5,331 nucleotides of DNA, from positions 1-5,331 of the forward strand of contig JBGTKH010000571.1 of assembly GCA_041744735.1 (NCBI GenBank). Reading direction: 5' to 3'. This document shows, in pieces, positions 1 to 4,809 of this stretch (its first letter is position 1; the number at the start of each line of letters is the position of its first letter). The notes below the pieces were generated by a model. The model was not told the origin of the DNA, did no database searches, and saw nothing but the letters and a program-made list of their open reading frames with translations. Origin of the DNA: JBGTKH01 sp041744735 (lineage in GTDB: Bacteria > Planctomycetota > Planctomycetia > Pirellulales > Pirellulaceae). Position numbers and translations under genes: made by a program.

Positions 1-94
1 ACCGCAACGGCATGCGCGCCCAGCGCTGCGGCAAGTAGGGGCACGGTTCAAGCTCGTCGTAAACGAGCACTTCGGCAGGTTCACGGTGACTCAT
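1..94 (-). CDS. N-terminus of a probable aminoacyl-tRNA--protein transferase (Bpt/Ate family), partial
   Basis: The minus strand from the ATG at 94 is open to the window edge and encodes 31 complete codons beginning MSHREPAEVLVYDELEPCPY, followed by LPQRWARMPLR. The C-x-YLP-x-R-x-AR-x-PL pattern is characteristic of the N-terminus of bacterial leucyl/arginyl-tRNA-protein transferases. These add Leu or Arg to proteins with acidic or basic N-terminal residues and so mark them for ClpS/ClpAP-type degradation; the Cys lies in the conserved N-terminal part of the family. A GAGG Shine-Dalgarno-like sequence sits 7 nt upstream of the ATG. The gene follows dnaB in the same orientation, with an 81-nt gap occupied by a double palindrome. 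Only the first tenth or so of the protein is visible, so Leu versus Arg specificity cannot be decided. The identification rests on a short motif. Confidence 0.62.
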   Translation of the reverse strand, partial: MSHREPAEVLVYDELEPCPYLPQRWARMPLR

Positions 95-105
95 GCCAGT
101 GCCTC

Positions 106-164
106 GTAGCACGGACGCGCTCGTCCGTCATACCGTCTTGGACGGACGAGGGCGTCCGTCCTAC
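106..164. repeat. REPIN-like double palindrome between dnaB and the Bpt-like gene
   Basis: Two 24-nt arms (106-129 and 141-164) are inverted copies of each other with two mismatches, separated by an 11-nt spacer, and flanked by gtag/ctac ends. Each arm is itself a palindrome: left ACGGACG-cgct-CGTCCGT (111-128, 7-bp stem), right GGACGGACG-aggg-CGTCCGTCC (140-161, 9-bp stem). The RNA can therefore fold as one long hairpin or as two short ones. No U-tract follows on either strand, so it is not a classical intrinsic terminator. It could still stop, slow or protect the dnaB transcript end, and it lies directly next to the Shine-Dalgarno of the downstream gene. Its form is that of a REP doublet. 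Similar GGACGGACG elements are, from memory only, scattered in planctomycete intergenic regions. Confidence 0.7.
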
Positions 165-175
165 ATTGCGCCAGC

Positions 176-1618
176 TTAGGAAGGGAATTCGCCGCTGTCG
201 TCGTTGAAACTGTCTAGATCGGAAAACCGATCCGGAGCCTTATCTTCGAATCGCGTGAATTCCTTTCTCCAAATCAATTTTATATCGCCGACAGGGCCGT
301 TACGCTGCTTGGCAACAATAATCTCGGCCTGGCCGGCCACGTCCTGCTTGTCGTCCCCACGGCGATAGTACTCTTCGCGATGCACAAACATCACCACGTC
401 GGCGTCTTGTTCAATGGCCCCCGATTCGCGCAGGTGGCTCAGCCGCGGCACATGGTCCTTGCTGTCTTCGGCCTGCCGATTGAGTTGAGCCAGACAGAGC
501 ACGGGCACTTTCATCTCGCGGGCCAGTCCCTTCAGACGGCGAGCGATCTTGGCCACTTGCTCTTGGCGCGGGTCCTTCGGATTGTCGGGCTCGACGAGCT
601 GCAGGTAGTCGATGACGATCAGGCCCAGCCCCTTTTTCTCGCGGCGGCGAATGCGGCGCGCGGCGGCGGCGATCTCCGTCATGGTGCGGCTGGGCGAGTC
701 GTCAACGTACAGCGGCGCTTGGCTCAACTGGCCCGCCTTTTCCACCAACCGCCGCCGATCATCGTGTGACAGCGTGCCGTTGCGCAACCGGTGGCCGTCC
801 ACTCGCGCCACCGAACACAACATGCGGTCGGCCAATTCGATGGCCGACATTTCCAAGCTGACGAACAGTGTGGCGACGTTGGCTTTCATCGACACGTTTT
901 CGGCGATGTTCATGGCCAGTGCCGTTTTTCCCATGCTCGGACGCGCCGCCAGTATGATCAACTCCGAATTGTGCAGGCCGCCCGTCAGCGAATCGAGATC
1001 GCTGAACAGCGTGTCGACGCCGCCCGCCGTGTGCTCGCCTTTCATGCGCGCATCGATGCGGTCCATGGCCTCGTGCAAGATGTCGCGGATGTCGGCCACG
1101 GAACTGTGGCTGCGGTTGTCGAGAATGGCGAAGATTTTTTGTTCGGCCTGGCTGAGCAACTCTTTGCCCTCGCCCGCTTCCTCGTAGGCGTCGCGCAGGA
1201 TCTCGGTGCTGACGTTGATCAGCGACCGAAACGTGGATTTTTCCTGGACGATGTTCGCGTAGTACGTAGCATGAGCCGCGTTGGGAACCGATTGGTAAAT
1301 CTTCGCCAGATAGGCCGCGCCGCCGACGGTCTCGAAATCGCCGGCGGTCTTCAGTCGCTCGACCAGCAGCGTGATGTCGATCTTGCGGCCCGCGTCGTGC
1401 ATGGCCAGCATGTGCTCGAACAGTTTCCGATTCGCATCGTCGTAGAAATCGTCGGGCCGCAGGATCAGTGCCACGTCGTCACAGACGTCCGGGTTGATCA
1501 TGATGCTGCCCAGCACTCCGGTTTCCGCTTCGAGGTTGAACGGCGGCTGCCGATCGAGAATTTCCGAAGTCACAGAAGCCGCGCGGCGCGGCGCATCAAG
1601 ACGGCGAGCAGTAGACAT
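176..1618 (-). CDS. dnaB: Replicative DNA helicase DnaB
   Basis: This 480-aa protein is the hexameric, ATP-driven helicase that unwinds DNA ahead of the replication fork and recruits primase. The N-terminal domain begins near QPPFNLEAE (residues 24-32), with AETGVLGSIM typical of DnaB. The RecA-like C-terminal domain carries Walker A ARPSMGKT (225-232, K231), the SLEM motif with catalytic E256, Walker B LIVIDYLQL (333-341, D337), LAQLNR with Q378, LRESGAIEQDAD (396-407) and AKQRNGP with the K437/R439 arginine-finger region. Length is normal and no intein interrupts the motifs. The start is the ATG at 1618, preceded by GGAGGA with 10-nt spacing. The frame stays open upstream to 1909, but those 97 residues look non-coding. 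In several bacteria dnaB directly follows rplI; here two opposite-strand genes intervene, so it needs its own promoter. Confidence 0.97.
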   Translation of the reverse strand: MSTARRLDAPRRAASVTSEILDRQPPFNLEAETGVLGSIMINPDVCDDVALILRPDDFYDDANRKLFEHMLAMHDAGRKIDITLLVERLKTAGDFETVGGAAYLAKIYQSVPNAAHATYYANIVQEKSTFRSLINVSTEILRDAYEEAGEGKELLSQAEQKIFAILDNRSHSSVADIRDILHEAMDRIDARMKGEHTAGGVDTLFSDLDSLTGGLHNSELIILAARPSMGKTALAMNIAENVSMKANVATLFVSLEMSAIELADRMLCSVARVDGHRLRNGTLSHDDRRRLVEKAGQLSQAPLYVDDSPSRTMTEIAAAARRIRRREKKGLGLIVIDYLQLVEPDNPKDPRQEQVAKIARRLKGLAREMKVPVLCLAQLNRQAEDSKDHVPRLSHLRESGAIEQDADVVMFVHREEYYRRGDDKQDVAGQAEIIVAKQRNGPVGDIKLIWRKEFTRFEDKAPDRFSDLDSFNDDSGEFPS

Positions 1619-1628
1619 GGCGGGACGT

Positions 1629-1634
1629 TCCTCC
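1629..1634 (-). promoter_or_regulatory. Ribosome binding site fixing the dnaB start
   Basis: The minus strand reads GGAGGA, a near-perfect Shine-Dalgarno, 10 nt before the ATG at 1618. It supports that codon over any upstream start in the same open frame. Confidence 0.75.
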
Positions 1635-1683
1635 GTGAAGTGCAGATTCCCGTGCGGCCGGGAGAACCAACAACTAGCAGACC

Positions 1684-1711
1684 ATCTTAGCCGGTTTGCC
1701 AACGTTGACAA
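1684..1711 (-). promoter_or_regulatory. Candidate sigma70-type promoter for dnaB
   Basis: On the minus strand TTGTCA (1706-1711, five of six consensus matches) is followed after 16 nt by TAAGAT (1684-1689, four of six). Initiation would fall near 1677, giving a leader of about 60 nt before the dnaB ATG. dnaB needs a promoter here because the upstream neighbour points the other way. The motif match alone is weak evidence. Confidence 0.3.
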
Positions 1712-1728
1712 GCAATCAGCCAAATGAA

Positions 1729-1757
1729 TTGTTGCCCTGGAAGATGGACGATAGAAT
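1729..1757 (+). promoter_or_regulatory. Candidate sigma70-type promoter for the hypothetical/retropepsin pair
   Basis: TTGTTG (1729-1734) and TAGAAT (1752-1757, five of six matches to the -10 consensus) are separated by exactly 17 nt. Initiation near 1764 would leave a leader of about 27 nt to the ATG at 1791. A perfect TTGACA lies further upstream at 1705-1710, but no good -10 box stands at the right distance from it. Confidence 0.35.
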
Positions 1758-1790
1758 ACAGTAGTCGCACTCTTCGGAAAGGGCCGAGAA

Positions 1791-2087
1791 ATGGGAACGC
1801 AATACAAAAAAATTGTGATGCAGGAACTAACCGATTCGGGCGAACTAGCCAAGGCTCGCAAACTGCGCGAGCAGTTCGACCGCAACAGCCAGTGGTTGCA
1901 GTCGCACATCGCGGACGTCTATACCGAATATCGGGGCAAATGCATCTGCATCGCCGGCCAGGAAGCATTCATCGCCGACACCATAGACAAGGCTATCGCG
2001 CTCGCCACAGCAACCCATCCCGAAGACGAAGGCTGGTTTACTCGCTATATTCCTCTCGAAAGAATTGCCAGGGTTTATGCGATTTAA
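1791..2087 (+). CDS. Conserved hypothetical protein, DUF5678-like
   Basis: This is a 98-aa soluble protein with no signal peptide or membrane segment. The N-terminal third (residues about 10-40) is charged and probably helical (ELAKARKLREQFDRN). It is followed by a segment of the form W-x(n)-Y-x-GK-x-I-x-IAG-x-E-x-F-x-A-DT, then a helix (KAIALATA) and a RYIP-like strand, the layout of DUF5678 proteins, whose function is unknown. GGAAAGGG (1776-1783) gives a good Shine-Dalgarno 7 nt before the ATG. The stop codon lies inside the start of the retropepsin-like gene (11-nt overlap), so the two are almost certainly translated together and may work together. The sequence looks more AT-rich at its start than the neighbouring housekeeping genes. 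Homology to DUF5678 is judged by eye from the Y-x-GK and strand pattern; the molecular role is unknown. Confidence 0.8.
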   Translation: MGTQYKKIVMQELTDSGELAKARKLREQFDRNSQWLQSHIADVYTEYRGKCICIAGQEAFIADTIDKAIALATATHPEDEGWFTRYIPLERIARVYAI

Positions 2088-2511
2088 CGGCGAATGGCTC
2101 CAATGTGATGGCATTGTTCGCCCCGTCATTCGCGCCGAAATATTGTCGGGCCAAAATGTATGGCGAGCCGCTGAACTGCTCGTCGACACCGGTGCTGACC
2201 GGACGGTATTCAGTGCGAATGTTCTGGCCTCGCTGCACTTGAAAACGAGCAAGCCTCGAATGCCGATCATCGGTGGCGTTGGTGGACTCGCCGATTCAGT
2301 GACCGTGTCAACGCAGATTCGTCTGACTCAGGACGACAATGTCGTGGTTGCATTCCGAGGAGAATACGCTGCGTGCACGGACCACGAAGCCTTGAACATG
2401 AGCATCTTGGGCCGGGACATCATGGAAAGGTTCGCCGTCATTGTGGACCAACGCGGCAACGTTGTCACGATGGTTGCCGAGCAACATCGTTATGTGATCG
2501 CGTGCGAATAA
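2077..2511 (+). CDS. Retropepsin-like aspartic protease family protein
   Basis: The 144-aa product has the hallmarks of a single-lobe, retroviral-type aspartic protease: AELLVDTGADRTVF (32-45) with catalytic D37 in the D-T-G-A motif, a glycine-rich flap-like segment IIGGVGGL (64-71), and MSILGRDIM (108-116), which matches the hydrophobic-hydrophobic-G element near the end of the fold. Proteins of this size work as homodimers, each subunit giving one Asp. There is no signal peptide or membrane helix, so it should be cytoplasmic. Substrate unknown. The ATG at 2077 is chosen because MRFNGEWLQCDG resembles the family N-terminus. A TTG at 2065 would add four residues. Neither start has a strong Shine-Dalgarno, so coupling to the overlapping upstream gene is likely. 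It ends 21 nt from the convergent rplI. Catalytic activity is inferred; some such proteins may only bind. Confidence 0.85.
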   Translation: MRFNGEWLQCDGIVRPVIRAEILSGQNVWRAAELLVDTGADRTVFSANVLASLHLKTSKPRMPIIGGVGGLADSVTVSTQIRLTQDDNVVVAFRGEYAACTDHEALNMSILGRDIMERFAVIVDQRGNVVTMVAEQHRYVIACE

Positions 2512-2532
2512 TCGAAGACAAAACTGCAAATC

Positions 2533-3078
2533 TTACTCTGTCTTCGCCGGTTCTTCGGTCACGGTGGGCACGACCCAGACGGTCACGTCCGCTTCGATTT
2601 CCTGGTGCAGGTGGACTTTCACGGTGTACATCGCGAGTTCCTTCAGCGGGCCATCCAGCCGCACTTGGTCGGCGGTGATGTGGAAACCGTTTTGCTTCAG
2701 TGCCGATGCAATCTCCGCCGCGCCGACGCTACCGTACAGGTGGCCTTCGTCGTTGGCATTGGCTTCGATCGTGATGCTCTTCTTGGCCAACGCGTCGGCC
2801 AGCGAACGCAGGTCAGAAAGCCGCGATCGTTCGATCTCCATCAACTGGGACTTGTGCTTTTCCACCATCCGCTTGTGATGGTCCGTGGCCAGCGTGGCCA
2901 GACCTTGAGGCAACAAATAGTTCAGCGCGAAGCCGCGTTTTACTTCGACCACGTCCCCTTGCTTACCCAGATGATCGACCGATTGGATCAGCAACAATTG
3001 AACGCCGCCGTGCTTGCCCTTGGGCAATCGTTTGAAGCGCGGCCGTGAAGTTCCTGTGTTCGTCTGTGTACTTGCCAT
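2533..3078 (-). CDS. rplI: 50S ribosomal protein bL9, N-terminally extended
   Basis: bL9 binds domain V of 23S rRNA near the base of the L1 stalk and helps maintain the reading frame. The N-terminal RNA-binding domain is at residues 27-75 (LLLIQSVDHLGKQGDVVEVK followed by RGFALNYLLPQGLA), matching the family signature G-F-x-x-N-Y-L. The connecting helix is around 66-105, and the C-terminal domain contains HLYGSVGAAEI (113-123). At 181 aa it exceeds the usual length of about 150: residues 1-26 form a basic extension (SRPRFKRLPKGKHGG) before the normal start, and the C-terminus carries a short acidic tail. The ATG at 3078 has an AGGA Shine-Dalgarno 6 nt upstream and follows the ssb stop by 21 nt, so the long start is well supported. 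It is the last gene of the minus-strand string before the opposing pair. Confidence 0.95.
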   Translation of the reverse strand: MASTQTNTGTSRPRFKRLPKGKHGGVQLLLIQSVDHLGKQGDVVEVKRGFALNYLLPQGLATLATDHHKRMVEKHKSQLMEIERSRLSDLRSLADALAKKSITIEANANDEGHLYGSVGAAEIASALKQNGFHITADQVRLDGPLKELAMYTVKVHLHQEIEADVTVWVVPTVTEEPAKTE

Positions 3079-3099
3079 GAGTTTTCCTGAAAGCGTTGC

Positions 3100-3594
3100 T
3101 TAAAATGGAATGTCATCTTGAGGCGGGCCGCCGACATTGCTGGGTTCGGGCATGTCGCTGCTGGACGAGTGGCTGTATTCCGACTCGTCGAATTCGGAGC
3201 GTTGTTGATTCTCGGAGCGTTGCGTTCGTCCACCACCGCCACTGCCGCCGCCGCCACTACCACCGCCGCGGCCTCCCAACATTTGCATTCGCTCACCAAC
3301 CACACGCAGTTTCGATCGCTTCTGCCCTTCGGTTTCCCAAGTGTCGAACTTCAGCCGCCCTTCGATCAACACCGAAGAGCCCTTGCTCAAATATTCGCTG
3401 GCGACTTCGGCGGTGCGTCCCCACAACGTAATGTCAACGAACGTGGTCTCCTCGACCCACTCACCCGTTTGCGTTTTGCGGCGATCGTTCACGGCCAGCC
3501 CGACTTCTGTCACGGCGGTGCCGCTTTGAATGTACTTCAGTTCAACGTCGCGAGTTAAGTTCCCTACGAGAATGACGCGGTTAAAGCTTGCCAT
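3100..3594 (-). CDS. ssb: Single-stranded DNA-binding protein
   Basis: SSB is a tetrameric OB-fold protein that coats single-stranded DNA in replication, repair and recombination. The OB domain spans residues 1-107: the opening MASFNRVILVGNLTRDVELK is classical, and W46, W58 (LWGR) and W86 are candidate base-stacking residues. A glycine-rich linker (GGGSGGGGSGGGG, 110-122) is followed by a disordered Ser/Glu/Gln region and the acidic tip DDIPF (160-164), the tail that recruits partner proteins. Length of 164 aa is normal. The ATG at 3594 has GGAAAGGGA a few nt upstream. The rpsF-ssb neighbourhood is common in bacteria (rpsF-ssb-rpsR in Bacillus), but here rplI follows and rpsR is absent. The 131-nt gap upstream leaves room for separate control of ssb; no convincing promoter is seen in it. 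Confidence 0.97.
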   Translation of the reverse strand: MASFNRVILVGNLTRDVELKYIQSGTAVTEVGLAVNDRRKTQTGEWVEETTFVDITLWGRTAEVASEYLSKGSSVLIEGRLKFDTWETEGQKRSKLRVVGERMQMLGGRGGGSGGGGSGGGGRTQRSENQQRSEFDESEYSHSSSSDMPEPSNVGGPPQDDIPF

Positions 3595-3689
3595 GATCGT
3601 TCCCTTTCCTGTAAGAGCTGTACGTGGACAAATGTTCCCTACGCAAGCAGCTTAGCAATTCCAGCGTGGCAAAGCAAGCATTTGGAGAT

Positions 3690-3713
3690 CCGCCGGGCGA
3701 TTTTTCGCGGCGG
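3690..3713 (-). other. Stem-loop in the rpsF-ssb intergenic region
   Basis: As RNA on the minus strand CCGCC-GCGA pairs with UCGC-(cc)-GGCGG around an AAAA loop: nine mostly G-C pairs with a 2-nt bulge. It starts 12 nt after the rpsF stop codon. No U-tract follows, so it is unlikely to be an efficient intrinsic terminator. An RNA processing, 3'-end protection or partial attenuation element between the ribosomal gene and ssb is possible. Confidence 0.4.
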
Positions 3714-3725
3714 CGTTTCAGCCCG

Positions 3726-4172
3726 CTATTCGCCTTTTTCCTCCTCAACGTCCGCCACCCCTTCACCGACAGCCACTAGTTCTCCCTCTTCTTCCACTTC
3801 AGGCTTATCGGGCCGAGGCTCGTCGGGGCGAACCGGCTTCTTCTCGCCCAGCGCGTGGGACACGAGCGTGTCGACAAGCCGCGGGTCGATCTTCAGCACC
3901 AAGTGACGCAGGATGGTTTCGTTCAGTTGGCACGCGCGGTTGAATTCCACCAGCTTCTGGCTGTTCATGCGGACGTAGGTCAGCCAATAGGTGCCTTTGC
4001 GTTGGCCTTTGATCGGATAGGCCAATTTCTGTTCGTTCCACAGGCGGTTGGCCAAGATCTGTCCGCCGCACTTTTCGAGCATTTGCGGAATCAGCCCGCT
4101 GACACCCGACGGGTCGCGCGCGTATTTATTGGAATCCAGAATAAACATGCACTCGTAAGCGTACTCTGCCAA
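3726..4172 (-). CDS. rpsF: 30S ribosomal protein bS6 with acidic C-terminal tail
   Basis: bS6 binds 16S rRNA with bS18 in the platform of the small subunit. The ferredoxin-like fold is covered by residues 4-105: YECMFILDSNKY (strand 1), a helix about 22-36, GGQILANRLWNEQKLAYPIKGQRKGTYWL in the central strands (37-64), and CQLNETILRHLVLKIDPRLV (81-100) at the end. Residues 111-148 form a charged, finally acidic tail (EVEEEGEL, DVEEEKGE), making the protein 148 aa, longer than the usual 95-135. The start is TTG at 4172, chosen because AAGGAG stands just upstream at normal distance. The next ATG (residue 9) would remove most of the first strand. It follows pth by 31 nt and so is probably co-transcribed with it. 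Confidence 0.95.
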   Translation of the reverse strand: MAEYAYECMFILDSNKYARDPSGVSGLIPQMLEKCGGQILANRLWNEQKLAYPIKGQRKGTYWLTYVRMNSQKLVEFNRACQLNETILRHLVLKIDPRLVDTLVSHALGEKKPVRPDEPRPDKPEVEEEGELVAVGEGVADVEEEKGE

Positions 4173-4177
4173 GTTGG

Positions 4178-4184
4178 TTCTCCT
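4178..4184 (-). promoter_or_regulatory. Ribosome binding site supporting a TTG start of rpsF
   Basis: The minus strand reads AAGGAGA immediately upstream of the TTG at 4172, at normal initiation spacing. This argues for TTG initiation over the in-frame ATG eight codons downstream. Confidence 0.7.
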
Positions 4185-4203
4185 TTGCCGGATCTGTGCC
4201 GAG

Positions 4204-4767
4204 CTAATCGGCGTTGTATTGGTTCATACAGTATTCGGTGCCGTTGCGGGTCCACGCGGCGACAGCCTCGGCGGCTCGCACAGTCGCGTCGTGAATCATC
4301 GGCTTCTCTTCTTTCGTGAATTTGCTGAGGACGTAATCAGCCACGTCCCAACCGGCGGGCGGCGGCCCGATGCCGATTCGCAGCCGAGGAACCTCTTGCG
4401 TTCCCAGCCGCCGAATCACATCATCCAACCCCTTCTGACCACCCGACGATCCTTTCGCGCGAAACCGCAGCTTCGCCAAGCTCAAGTTGAAGTCATCACA
4501 AACGATCAGCAGGTCTTGGTTATCCAGTTTGTAAAAGTCTCGCGCCGGTTGAACGCTCTGCCCGCTGTTGTTCATGAACGTTTCGGGACAGAGCAGAATC
4601 GCCGGCTCGGTGTCGATTAGGGCTTCGACCATTTCGCCCTGGAATTTCGCCCGCGGTTTGGCGGTAGCGAACTTCCGGGCCAATTCGGCCAGCACCTCAT
4701 AGCCAATGTTGTGCCGGGTTCCCGCATATTTGCGGCCCGGGTTTCCCAGGCCCACAATTAACTTCAT
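4204..4767 (-). CDS. pth: Peptidyl-tRNA hydrolase (bacterial Pth family)
   Basis: Pth cleaves the ester bond of peptidyl-tRNAs released from stalled ribosomes and recycles the tRNA. The 187-aa protein shows IVGLGNPGRKYAGTRHNIGY (4-23) with N9 and catalytic H19, PETFMNNSG (61-69) with N66, VCDDFNL (89-95) with D92 matching E. coli D93, and RIGIGPP (130-136). At the position of E. coli H113-N114 (GGHNGL) this protein has Q111-K112 (GGQKGL), replacing a residue implicated in substrate contacts. The start is ATG 4767, with AAGGG (4776-4780) 8 nt upstream. An upstream GTG at 4776 overlaps that Shine-Dalgarno and is less likely. The gene lies 42 nt after rplY and 31 nt before rpsF; rplY(ctc)-pth adjacency is widespread in bacteria. 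Confidence 0.96.
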   Translation of the reverse strand: MKLIVGLGNPGRKYAGTRHNIGYEVLAELARKFATAKPRAKFQGEMVEALIDTEPAILLCPETFMNNSGQSVQPARDFYKLDNQDLLIVCDDFNLSLAKLRFRAKGSSGGQKGLDDVIRRLGTQEVPRLRIGIGPPPAGWDVADYVLSKFTKEEKPMIHDATVRAAEAVAAWTRNGTEYCMNQYNAD

Positions 4768-4809
4768 GCGCGACACCCTTCAACCTACGCGGCCACAACG
4801 CCGGCCAGG

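Noticed and set aside
380..769. Plus-strand 129-aa open frame antisense to the dnaB C-terminal domain
   Set aside because: It lies opposite the conserved Walker B to arginine-finger region and shows no family features.
842..1618. Intein or insertion in dnaB
   Set aside because: DnaB is a frequent intein host, but the Walker A, SLEM and downstream motifs run without interruption at normal spacing.
791..1690. Plus-strand 299-aa open frame antisense to dnaB
   Set aside because: It is His/Arg/Val-rich shadow translation with no recognisable motif, lying opposite clearly conserved helicase codons.
1619..1909. 97-residue N-terminal extension of the DnaB frame
   Set aside because: It has low-complexity, Ser/Arg/Cys-rich shadow composition, crosses the plus-strand hypothetical gene, and a strong Shine-Dalgarno precedes the internal ATG at 1618, where recognisable DnaB begins.
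1845..2270. Minus-strand 141-aa frame opposite the hypothetical/retropepsin pair
   Set aside because: The plus-strand frames carry coherent conserved motifs (DTGAD, ILGRD, Y-x-GK), while this frame shows none.
3234..3273. GGC/GGT-rich repeat as a separate genomic repeat
   Set aside because: It encodes the glycine-rich linker of SSB and is explained by the protein.
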